From: an uncultured Gammaproteobacteria bacterium
Lineage (GTDB): Bacteria; Pseudomonadota; Gammaproteobacteria; Coxiellales; Coxiellaceae
Length of the DNA stretch: 5,884 bases
NCBI GenBank assembly: GCA_903870185.1
Contig: CAIQCE010000118.1
Coordinates: 1 to 5,884 of the forward strand
Reading direction: 5' to 3'
The notes beneath the pieces were generated by a model. It had not been told where the DNA came from, did not search any database, and was given only the letters and a program-made list of their open reading frames with translations. Position 1 is the first letter of the stretch. Every line of letters begins with the position of its first letter. Shown here in pieces: positions 1-5,884 of this stretch. Both the position numbers and the translations under genes were made by a program.

Positions 1-79
1 ATGATGGACAAAGCTCGCAGCATGTTTCTGAGCTAAGATCTAATGAGCTCTTGCTCCCTGAAATTTCCGCGTCTTCCAT
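1..79 (-). CDS. Possible partial ORF of unknown function, clipped by the left edge
   Basis: Reading leftward from base 160 (after a stop at 161-163), one minus-strand frame stays open to the window edge, about 53 codons. Its only ATG is at base 79, giving 26 residues that start MEDAEISGSKSS and contain a Cys-Cys-x-x-Cys cluster near the edge. No clear ribosome binding site precedes this ATG. The translation upstream of it is also protein-like and acidic, so the true start could be a rare codon, or the frame may be a frameshifted continuation of the VgrG gene that ends just before it. I do not recognise the product. A plus-strand frame (bases 3-120) is also open here, so the coding strand is not certain. 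The stretch is GC-richer than its neighbour (about 52% over 61-120 by hand count). Confidence 0.22.
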   Translation of the reverse strand, partial: MEDAEISGSKSSLDLSSETCCELCPS

Positions 80-118
80 AACGTCTGCCGCGTGCGTCGA
101 GTCTTTGTCCTCGGAAAT
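63..118. repeat. Short inverted repeat downstream of vgrG
   Basis: ATTTCCG at 63-69 is matched by its exact reverse complement CGGAAAT at 112-118, with 42 bases between. The loop is long, the inner bases do not extend the pairing, and no T run follows on either side, so this is not a convincing terminator. It may be chance. It lies in the GC-richer patch behind the spike gene. Confidence 0.2.
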
Positions 119-171
119 GTAGGCTACGCTTCTACCATTGAAAGGGATATGGCGAATTTCTCAAAGAGTTG

Positions 172-1671
172 TCAGGAATTTAAGTGGACCATAAGGCCTT
201 TAATAATGATTAGATCATTGAGTATTTTAATAGAGCTGCTTCCTCCTACCGAAAGGTTGATTTCTTCAGCCTCGCAGAGATGGTGGCCTTTGATGTAAGT
301 TTTTGAATTTTCATGAATATTTTGAATGTAATTGCCTTTTATATTCAATATTTCTGAGCCTTGAGCAGAGATTTTAATCTCATTCGGAGTATGGAGTTTA
401 ATTAGCTCCGCATCAGGACGATTATCAAAACTGAGCTCATGACTTTCACTTCCACCCGCCGCCATTGTTTTGAGTCCAATTTTCCAGGGTTCGAGAATAG
501 GATCAAAAGGGGGTGGTGTCTTGGCATTATAAGCCTGAGCAATTATTAATGGATATTCAACGGGTCCTGCACTGTGGCTAATTAGGACTTCAGTTCCGGG
601 GCGAGGTATAAACTGAGCTTTTCGCTGTTCCCCTGCCATTAGCTGTGTGGTTTTTGACTGAAATTGAATTTGGTGTTCAATTCCTTTCGTCGATGCCCTT
701 GCCCAATGAGGGGTGATTTCAATTTCAGCCTCATCGTTGATGAGGGTATTATCGTTAGGGTCACCTGCAACGATAGCTGTATCTAGTCCTGGAATCTGAG
801 GCTTTTTTAGAATGTGGGGTGCCCTGTATTCACTCCAGGGAATTGCAGTAAAAAAGTTTAAATAAGATTGAGTATTTTGAATGCTAGATGAATCAGAATG
901 ATCCTTATGTCCCCAGTCAAAAGCTTTATGTTGGATTTCGACAATTGCATAGTGATGGCTGTCAGATTCAAATGAAGTGCATGGCGCTAAATGAAAGTAA
1001 TTGCCTTCAGCATCAATGTATTCACGATTAGGATTGCCTAATGTTTGTGTTTCTTCCCAGTACCATAAACGAGAGCCCTTAATATCTGGGTTTAATATGA
1101 GTACTTCAGAATAAGGTTGATAGGCGCTGATATCATCAAAGCATCTTAGGTAATGTCTTCCTGGTTCATGGGAGAAATAGTAAGAAATTCCATTTTCACT
1201 CAAGACTCGATTGATAAATCCTGTGGTGCTTTCAGCGTATTGCACATTGTATTTAATAGGGGGGTATCTTTTTTTTAATAATGAAAAATCATAATAAGCT
1301 TCGGGAAATTTTTTAAAGAGTTCTTCGAGTATTTCTAATGCGGATTTATTTCTAAAGATTCTATAGTCTTGAGTGCAGTCAAATAATTTCAGCCAATCGC
1401 ATAAATTAATTTTTAACTCATATTCGCCCCATGAATTTTTATAAGGATTGCATTCAACTGAATGAATCCAACCGTTAAAATATCGTGCTTTATTTTGATT
1501 TAAATCATAAAGGCAAAGAGTCGCATTTTGGATGAGTAGTGCTTTGGAGTCGACTAAAATTTTTGAGGTGAGTTTAACTTTAAATTCAAAAGAAGAAGAC
1601 AGTGATTCTACACCTTCAAAATCCTGCACTTGAAAGTCATGATCTAATATTTTCAGCGATAAAAATTTCAT
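172..1671 (-). CDS. vgrG: VgrG-like type VI secretion spike protein (Gp27/Gp5 family)
   Basis: This 499-residue protein matches the VgrG plan: a trimeric tail spike that tips the Hcp tube of a type VI secretion system and is fired from the cytoplasm into a target cell. Residues 1-290 resemble the phage GpD/Gp27 base; the opening (SLKILDHDFQVQDFEG) is typical and supports this start, although no good ribosome binding site precedes it. Residues 151-180 give the family pattern around GFINRVLSENGISYYF and end in DD. Residues 295-385 correspond to the Gp5 OB-fold, with FIPRPGTEVLISH and YPLIIAQAYN, but the usual DEYGRVKV strand has become NDEAEIEI. Residues 400-499 are the beta-strand spike (HELSFDN, VGGSSSIKI) and finish in LMVHLNS, close to the usual INS ending. 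At 499 residues it is shorter than the common 600-750, with no effector domain. No Hcp, PAAR, adaptor or sheath gene is visible nearby. A spike protein of another contractile injection system is the alternative. Its 5' third is much more AT-rich than its 3' half. Confidence 0.87.
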   Translation of the reverse strand: MKFLSLKILDHDFQVQDFEGVESLSSSFEFKVKLTSKILVDSKALLIQNATLCLYDLNQNKARYFNGWIHSVECNPYKNSWGEYELKINLCDWLKLFDCTQDYRIFRNKSALEILEELFKKFPEAYYDFSLLKKRYPPIKYNVQYAESTTGFINRVLSENGISYYFSHEPGRHYLRCFDDISAYQPYSEVLILNPDIKGSRLWYWEETQTLGNPNREYIDAEGNYFHLAPCTSFESDSHHYAIVEIQHKAFDWGHKDHSDSSSIQNTQSYLNFFTAIPWSEYRAPHILKKPQIPGLDTAIVAGDPNDNTLINDEAEIEITPHWARASTKGIEHQIQFQSKTTQLMAGEQRKAQFIPRPGTEVLISHSAGPVEYPLIIAQAYNAKTPPPFDPILEPWKIGLKTMAAGGSESHELSFDNRPDAELIKLHTPNEIKISAQGSEILNIKGNYIQNIHENSKTYIKGHHLCEAEEINLSVGGSSSIKILNDLIIIKGLMVHLNS

Positions 1672-1727
1672 TAGGATACTTTGAAATGATTCACATTATT
1701 TTTGAACTCGTGATTTTTACAGGAAAA

Positions 1728-1752
1728 ACCAAAATCGGTCCTATCGATTGGT
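1728..1752. promoter_or_regulatory. Imperfect dyad in the divergent region, candidate operator
   Basis: AATCG (1733-1737) and CGATT (1745-1749) form an inverted repeat with a 7-base spacer. The symmetry extends to ACC (1728-1730) and GGT (1750-1752) if two extra A residues on the left arm bulge out. A second inverted pair, GAATT/AATTC, lies at 1754-1758 and 1766-1770. The site lies between two divergent genes, upstream of the right-facing promoter, where a regulator of either gene could bind. No known operator is recognised. AT-rich DNA gives such repeats by chance, so this is tentative. Confidence 0.22.
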
Positions 1753-1779
1753 AGAATTTTGTTTTAATTCAGATAGATA

Positions 1780-1807
1780 TTGAATTAATTATTCGGTCAA
1801 TTAGAAT
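1780..1807 (+). promoter_or_regulatory. Sigma70-like promoter for the small membrane-protein gene
   Basis: TTGAAT at 1780-1785 (4 of 6 against TTGACA) and TAGAAT at 1802-1807 (5 of 6 against TATAAT) are separated by 16 bases. Transcription would begin near 1814 and leave a short leader of about 20 bases before the ATG at 1834. The surroundings are AT-rich. For the divergent vgrG gene I found only weak elements, such as AATAAT on the minus strand within 1690-1705 without a good -35 partner. Confidence 0.5.
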
Positions 1808-1824
1808 GGGCTCCTTTTAAAAGC

Positions 1825-1829
1825 GAGGT
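1825..1829 (+). promoter_or_regulatory. Ribosome binding site of the 102-residue protein
   Basis: GAGGT stands 4 bases before the ATG at 1834 in the context AAGCGAGGTCAAT. The spacing is slightly short but workable. It supports both translation of this small frame and the choice of start, because no upstream in-frame ATG has a comparable site. Confidence 0.6.
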
Positions 1830-1833
1830 CAAT

Positions 1834-2142
1834 ATGGGGCGTCATTCAAAGAATCAAAAACGAACTCAAAGCTTAGGTTATAAACTTGGGGCTGGCGCAA
1901 TGGCATTGTCCTTTTTTAATACCCGAATCATGCTTCCTCAAGGCGCACCTTGGCTAGCACTCTTGCCAGTAATTATGGCAGGATTAATGAACGAAAAAAA
2001 AATGGGTAATGAATTTAAGAATTATCTCTTGATGGCATTTCTGACCATGATGGCGGCTTATATAGCTGAAAAGGAAGGTGGTTATGATGGTGTTCATGTG
2101 GCGGCGAATATAGCGGCGGCTACATTTTTATTGATGCCATAG
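1834..2142 (+). CDS. Small hydrophobic protein of unknown function, probably inner-membrane
   Basis: This 102-residue product is not one I recognise. It begins with a strongly basic stretch (MGRHSKNQKR), followed by four hydrophobic stretches at roughly residues 17-28, 38-52, 63-78 and 87-101, separated by short polar links (NEKKMGNEFKN and EKEGGYDG). That suggests a small integral membrane protein, perhaps with the basic N-terminus in the cytoplasm. The first and last hydrophobic stretches are short, so two to four spans are possible. Methionine and alanine are abundant. A matching promoter and ribosome binding site lie directly upstream, so the gene is probably real. It is divergent from the VgrG gene and convergent with putA, so it is likely transcribed alone. 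A nine-A run at 1994-2002 lies inside the frame without breaking it. An immunity or accessory role for the spike gene would be speculation. Confidence 0.72.
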   Translation: MGRHSKNQKRTQSLGYKLGAGAMALSFFNTRIMLPQGAPWLALLPVIMAGLMNEKKMGNEFKNYLLMAFLTMMAAYIAEKEGGYDGVHVAANIAAATFLLMP

Positions 2143-2186
2143 GTATATGGGTATTGCCATAAAAGTTTAAAGTGGAATGACGATGG

Positions 2187-2205
2187 TTTGGTGCCTGGTG
2201 CCAAA
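2187..2205 (+). other. Potential RNA hairpin after the small membrane-protein gene
   Basis: TTTGG (2187-2191) pairs with CCAAA (2201-2205), and two G-T wobble pairs extend the stem in plus-strand RNA, leaving a CCTGG loop. GGTGCC also appears twice in a row here (2190-2195 and 2197-2202). No T run follows, so it is not a classic terminator. It might stabilise the 3' end of the short upstream transcript, or be chance. Confidence 0.25.
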
Positions 2206-2212
2206 ATCTACG

Positions 2213-2236
2213 AAAATGAAGTTGAACTTCAGTTTT
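2213..2236. terminator. Candidate two-way terminator between convergent genes
   Basis: TGAAG (2217-2221) and CTTCA (2227-2231) flank the loop TTGAA. An A run (2213-2216) and a T run (2233-2236) can pair and extend the stem, with one bulged base at 2232. In the minus direction, leaving putA, the stem is followed at once by TTTT. In the plus direction, one base precedes the T run. Its position between two converging genes, 31 bases past the putA stop and 71 past the small gene, fits a shared terminator. The core stem has only five pairs and the T run is short, so it would be weak. Confidence 0.45.
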
Positions 2237-2266
2237 GCACAAATTGGCTAAGAGCAAGTTCCAACC

Positions 2267-5200
2267 TCATTCATTCAATGACATCAATTGAGTATTACCT
2301 CCAGTCGCAGTGGTATTGATGCTCAAGACTCGTTCAGCACAAAGTGCTGCGAGATAATGGGGTCCACCAGCTTTGGGGCCTGTCCCAGAAAGTCCTTCAC
2401 CGCCGAATGGTTGAACGCCCACTACCGCACCGATAGTATTTCGATTCACATATGCATTACCGACAGCGACTCGATCGTAGATATAATTCATTCGTTCATT
2501 AATTCGAGTTTGAATACCAAAGGTCAAGCCATAATGAGTTTGATTAATCGCTTCGATGACCTGATCCAATTCTTTGCTCTTATAACGAATCACATGGAGT
2601 ATGGGGCCAAAGACTTCACGAGTTAAAAGATCGAGGCTTGGGATCTCATAGGCGCAGGGTGAAAAAAAGCTACCATTTTGGCAGGATTCTGAGAGGGGGA
2701 TTGAGGCAATGAGTTGCCCAATTTGATTCATTTGTTGAATATGATTTTCTAAAACTTTTCGCGCCTCAAGATCAATCACCGGCCCAATGTCAGTGCTGAG
2801 TAAACAAGGATCTCCGACAACTAATTCTGCCATGGCTCCTTTCAACATCGTGATGACTTTGTCAGCAATTTCTTCCTGTAAAAATAATACTCTTAAAGCA
2901 GAGCAGCGCTGGCCTGCGCTCCCGAAAGCACACAAGAGTGTATCGATCACGACTTGTTCAGGTAGGGCGGAGGAATCGACAATCATTGCATTTTGTCCGC
3001 CTGTTTCAGCGATCAATCGTGCGATGGGGCCTTCTCGGTGAGCTAAAGATTGGTTGATGCTTCGTGCTGTTTCAGTCGAGCCTGTGAACAAAACACCTGA
3101 GATTCTAGGATCTGCTACTAATTTGGCTCCGATTATTTGACCGCTTCCGGGCATTAACTGCACGACATCATTCGGTATTCCGGCTTCCCACATTAATTCA
3201 ATCGCTCTCGCTGCGATCAGTGGAGTTTGTTCTGCGGGTTTGCCAATCACCGTATTACCTGCGACTAATGCGGCGGTGATTTGTCCTACAAAAATAGCTA
3301 ATGGAAAATTCCAAGGGCTAATACATAGGAAAGTACCTCTTCCATGCATTTGAAGTTGATTGCTTTCACCTGTGGCACCCGGCAGGTTCATTGGTATTAA
3401 TTCTTCTCGAGCTTGCATGGCATAGTAGCGGCAAAAATCGACAGCTTCTCGAATCTCAGATAACGCATCGCCTATAGTTCTTCCTGCTTCGCGTATGATT
3501 AAGGTCATGAGTTCAGCATGATGTTCCTCAAGTAAATCGGCAATTTTTTCTAGAATAGAGGCTCGTTCATCAACAGGAGTAGAGTTCCATTTTTGCTGTG
3601 CCGATACTGCGCGACTTAAAGCTATTTCTATATCAGATTCATCAGCGAGTTTTACTGTGCCCACAATTTTTCTGTGATCCTGAGGGGATTGAATGGATTC
3701 GGCATTTTCTTCAGAAATGGTTTTTCCAATCATCGGGCCAGCAGAATAAGGTTGGTTAGCGAACTCATTCATTCTTTCAGAGAGAGTTCTTAACACTTCA
3801 ATATTGCCGAAATCCAATCCAAGAGAATTTTTTCGGCTATTGGGATAAATGTTGGCTGGTAATGGAATTTGAGGATGAGGAATACTTTCATATACGCAAA
3901 CTTTTGCGATGGGATCTGCGATAATATCTTCGATATTAACATTTTTATTGATGATTCGGTTTACAAAAGAAGTATTGGCTCCATTTTCTAATAATCGACG
4001 CACTAGATACGGCAATAGATCTTGATGAACCCCCACGGGAGCATAAATTCGACAGGGGAAATCCATTTGCTCGGGTCCCACAATATGATCATAGAGAGGC
4101 TGTCCCATGCCTTGCAAACATTGGAATTCGAAATTTTTTCGGCCTTTCAACATTTCTAAAATCACGGAAACGGTTTGTGCATTATGAGTCGCAAACTGTG
4201 GGTATATTGCATCTTCTGCTTCTATTAATTTTTTAGCACAAACGATATACGATAAATCAGTCGAAGATTTTCGGGTGAAAACAGCATAACCCTCTAGGCC
4301 GCGAACTTGGCTGTCTTTGATATCCGTATCCCAGTAGGCACCCTTAACTAATCGCACCATCATTCTTTTTTTATGTCGACGACAAAGATCGATCAGCCAA
4401 TCTAAAACAAAAGTCGCTCGTTTTTGATAAGCTTGAACCGCAAGTCCAAATCCTTCCCAGTCTTGTAGTGAAATATGACTAAATACATTTTCAATAATAT
4501 TTAAAGAAAGTTCCAGGCGCTCCATCTCTTCAGCATCAACCGTCAAATTGATGTTCGCCGATTTGGCTTGTTGTGCGAGTCCTAGTAATCGTTCAGATAA
4601 AGCAGGAATGGCTTTGTCTGCTTGAGCACGTTCATAACGAGGATATAACGCCGATAATTTAATGGAAATCCCAGGGCTGTTATAAAGATCTCGGCCATGG
4701 GTTGAATTTTTAATGGCTGCAATGGCAGCTTCATATGATTTTAAATAATGCTCAGCATCTTCTGCAGTATGAGCGGCTTCACCTAGCATGTCATAGGAAT
4801 AGCGATAACCTCTTGCCTCATGTTTAACGGCACGCTTTAAGGCTTCTTCAATCGTTTCACCCATGACAAATTGCTGACCTAAAATTCTCATCGCTTCATC
4901 GACGGCTTTTCGAATAATAGGTTGCCCCGTTTTAGCAATCCAATTTTTTAAATGTGACAATAGAGATTTTTCTTTTGTTTCATTCTGACTGAGCAATTGG
5001 CCCGTAATCATTAATCCCCAAGTTGAAGCATTTACAAACAGGGAATTGCTAGCGCCGAGATGACTCTCCCAGTTAGCACCCGATAATTTTTCTTGAATCA
5101 ATAAATCTTTAGTCTGTTTATCAGGGATGCGAAGTAAGGCCTCTGCCATGCACATGAGTGCAATCCCTTCTTGAGTGGATAAATCATATTCATCCATAAA

Positions 5201-5407
5201 GGCATCCATACCGCCTTTTTTAAACCGTGATTCTCTGACCTTAATTACTAGATTTCGTGCCGTATTAGCAATACGTTCTAGAGAGTCTTGAGAAAAATTG
5301 ACTTCTTTTAAGAGTGCCTCGACTCGAGCTGTTTCATCTGAGCGATAAGCCGCTGTGATGGCGGCTTTTAATGGATTTTGTTCAGGAGGCAAAGTATTAA
5401 AAATCAT
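2267..5407 (-). CDS. putA: Bifunctional proline utilization protein PutA (PRODH/GSALDH)
   Basis: PutA oxidises proline to glutamate: an FAD domain makes pyrroline-5-carboxylate and passes electrons to quinone at the membrane, and an NAD domain oxidises glutamate semialdehyde. At 1046 residues this is the short form. Residues 60-200 are the helical arm region (STQEGIALMCMAEALLRIPD). Residues 201-485 are the proline dehydrogenase barrel, with GISIKLSALYPRY (Lys250), LTVDAEE (Asp291), RLVKGAYWD, FATHNA and RRLLENGANTSFVNR, whose Arg470/Arg471 match the substrate-binding arginine pair. Residues 550-1020 are the aldehyde dehydrogenase, with CISPWNFPLA, FTGSTE, Glu801 in AETGGQNA, catalytic Cys835 in GSAGQRCSALRV, and QPFGGEGLSGTGPKAGGP. 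The tail SINTTATGGNTQLMS matches the end of long PutAs. It lacks the N-terminal ribbon-helix-helix repressor domain and the extra C-terminal domain of the 1320-residue E. coli enzyme, so it should not repress itself. All key residues seem intact. The start is supported by a strong ribosome binding site. It follows a transporter gene by 33 bases. Confidence 0.97.
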   Translation of the reverse strand: MIFNTLPPEQNPLKAAITAAYRSDETARVEALLKEVNFSQDSLERIANTARNLVIKVRESRFKKGGMDAFMDEYDLSTQEGIALMCMAEALLRIPDKQTKDLLIQEKLSGANWESHLGASNSLFVNASTWGLMITGQLLSQNETKEKSLLSHLKNWIAKTGQPIIRKAVDEAMRILGQQFVMGETIEEALKRAVKHEARGYRYSYDMLGEAAHTAEDAEHYLKSYEAAIAAIKNSTHGRDLYNSPGISIKLSALYPRYERAQADKAIPALSERLLGLAQQAKSANINLTVDAEEMERLELSLNIIENVFSHISLQDWEGFGLAVQAYQKRATFVLDWLIDLCRRHKKRMMVRLVKGAYWDTDIKDSQVRGLEGYAVFTRKSSTDLSYIVCAKKLIEAEDAIYPQFATHNAQTVSVILEMLKGRKNFEFQCLQGMGQPLYDHIVGPEQMDFPCRIYAPVGVHQDLLPYLVRRLLENGANTSFVNRIINKNVNIEDIIADPIAKVCVYESIPHPQIPLPANIYPNSRKNSLGLDFGNIEVLRTLSERMNEFANQPYSAGPMIGKTISEENAESIQSPQDHRKIVGTVKLADESDIEIALSRAVSAQQKWNSTPVDERASILEKIADLLEEHHAELMTLIIREAGRTIGDALSEIREAVDFCRYYAMQAREELIPMNLPGATGESNQLQMHGRGTFLCISPWNFPLAIFVGQITAALVAGNTVIGKPAEQTPLIAARAIELMWEAGIPNDVVQLMPGSGQIIGAKLVADPRISGVLFTGSTETARSINQSLAHREGPIARLIAETGGQNAMIVDSSALPEQVVIDTLLCAFGSAGQRCSALRVLFLQEEIADKVITMLKGAMAELVVGDPCLLSTDIGPVIDLEARKVLENHIQQMNQIGQLIASIPLSESCQNGSFFSPCAYEIPSLDLLTREVFGPILHVIRYKSKELDQVIEAINQTHYGLTFGIQTRINERMNYIYDRVAVGNAYVNRNTIGAVVGVQPFGGEGLSGTGPKAGGPHYLAALCAERVLSINTTATGGNTQLMSLNE

Positions 5408-5414
5408 GATTAAT

Positions 5415-5420
5415 TCCCCC
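5415..5420 (-). promoter_or_regulatory. Ribosome binding site of putA
   Basis: On the minus strand GGGGGA lies 7 bases before the ATG at 5407. It is purine-rich, well spaced and sits within the 33-base gap after the transporter stop codon. It fixes the putA start and suggests that putA is translated from a shared transporter-putA message by its own initiation. I see no convincing promoter within this short gap. Confidence 0.65.
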
Positions 5421-5440
5421 GCTTATTTTTTTGAGAAAAT

Positions 5441-5884
5441 TCAATATTGAGGTTTGCAGTGAGTTTCTTTTACTTTGGTTAATACGATGATTAAACCAAT
5501 TAGAGAGCAGATTGGAATAGTGATCAATCCGATTTGATAACTTGATAATGTGTAAAATGGAACTCCTTCGACCATAGCCCCATTCCAATAATAATGCAAT
5601 ACAAACCCTACCAAAGGCAATAGGCTTAAGCCTCCTGCAATGATCGCCATATTATTGAATCCAATCGCTGTACCTTGAATTTCAGGAGGATTGTTGTCAT
5701 AAACCAATCCAAAACTAACCGCTTGTGCGGAAGCGGCGACTCCATAAATAAATAAGCAAAGACACATTAAACCCCAGGAAGGGTGTGGTAGATAAAGAAT
5801 GACGAGGGATGAAGCAAGACCCATAACAGAAGATAGAATTAAAGGAGGCTTCCGTTTTGATAAATGGGCTGACCACCAGCCTAG
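5441..5884 (-). CDS. Major facilitator superfamily transporter, C-terminal part
   Basis: The frame runs unbroken from the right edge to a TGA at 5441-5443, giving 148 C-terminal residues; an internal ATG at 5824 is not the start because coding continues upstream. The first residues in view, GWWSAHLSKRKPPLI, are a form of the MFS loop motif between membrane helices 8 and 9 (G-x-x-S-D-x-x-x-R-R-x-P), here with Ala-His in place of the usual acidic residue. Three or four helices follow: about LSSVMGLASSLVILYL, the stretch around LCLFIYGVAASAQAV, the region after NNPPEIQGTAIGFNN, and the final YQIGLITIPICSLIGLIIVL, ending in a short charged tail (KVKETHCKPQY). These are helices 9-12 of a 12-helix inner-membrane carrier. 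The substrate cannot be read from this part. Tight, same-direction linkage to putA suggests proline, a proline-containing peptide or betaine, but that is inference from position. Confidence 0.85.
   Translation of the reverse strand, partial: LGWWSAHLSKRKPPLILSSVMGLASSLVILYLPHPSWGLMCLCLFIYGVAASAQAVSFGLVYDNNPPEIQGTAIGFNNMAIIAGGLSLLPLVGFVLHYYWNGAMVEGVPFYTLSSYQIGLITIPICSLIGLIIVLTKVKETHCKPQY

Noticed and set aside
1..36. Eleven-codon plus-strand frame ending in TAA, possibly the tail of a gene from the left
   Set aside because: It is too short to judge and has no supporting signal; extending to the left would settle it.
92..298. Plus-strand frame of 68 codons starting with GTG
   Set aside because: It largely overlaps the 3' end of vgrG on the opposite strand, has no ribosome binding site, and its translation is not protein-like.
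2288..2626. Plus-strand frame of 112 codons inside putA
   Set aside because: It is antisense to the conserved end of the aldehyde dehydrogenase domain; the frame is a shadow of that coding constraint.
2787..3041. Plus-strand frame of 84 codons inside putA
   Set aside because: It is antisense to the region around the catalytic cysteine and has no start signals of its own.
5397..5588. Minus-strand frame of 63 codons overlapping the transporter end and the putA start
   Set aside because: It is out of frame with both well-supported genes and its composition is not protein-like.
5441..5824. ATG at 5824 as the start of a separate 127-residue protein
   Set aside because: The same frame continues upstream to the window edge with a recognisable MFS loop motif, so this is an internal methionine.
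1..5884. CRISPR array, insertion sequence ends, tRNA or rRNA genes
   Set aside because: I found no regularly spaced repeats, transposase reading frame with terminal repeats, or structural RNA signature.

Overview
The window looks like chromosomal DNA of an AT-rich Gram-negative bacterium, most likely a gammaproteobacterium and possibly of the Legionella/Coxiella order. The clues are a bifunctional PutA very close to the enterobacterial protein over its catalytic parts, a VgrG-type phage-spike protein, and AT-rich codon use. The taxonomic guess is an impression from protein style, not a search result.

Layout from left to right. Bases 1-171 hold no secure gene. On the minus strand a frame is open from the left edge to base 160 and has only one ATG (base 79). 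It may be a clipped gene, or the out-of-frame tail of the spike gene beside it. Bases 172-1671 (minus) encode a compact 499-residue VgrG/Gp27-Gp5-like spike protein of a type VI secretion or related contractile machine, with no toxin extension. Bases 1672-1833 are a divergent control region with a good sigma70-like promoter facing right. Bases 1834-2142 (plus) encode an unrecognised 102-residue protein with a basic N-terminus and about four hydrophobic segments. Bases 2143-2266 lie between convergent genes and contain a small hairpin flanked by A and T runs, a candidate two-way terminator. Bases 2267-5407 (minus) encode PutA (proline dehydrogenase plus glutamate-semialdehyde dehydrogenase). 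Bases 5441-5884 (minus) are the C-terminal part of a major facilitator superfamily transporter whose start is beyond the right edge.

The transporter and putA run in the same direction 33 bases apart and probably form one transcription unit; import of proline or a related compound feeding its oxidation to glutamate is a plausible but unproven reading. The spike gene and the small membrane-protein gene share an upstream region but have no evident biochemical link to proline catabolism. The least explained parts are the divergent, orphan-looking VgrG with a strong internal base-composition gradient, the GC-richer open frame behind it, and the small membrane protein. I see no clear sign of a wholly new system.
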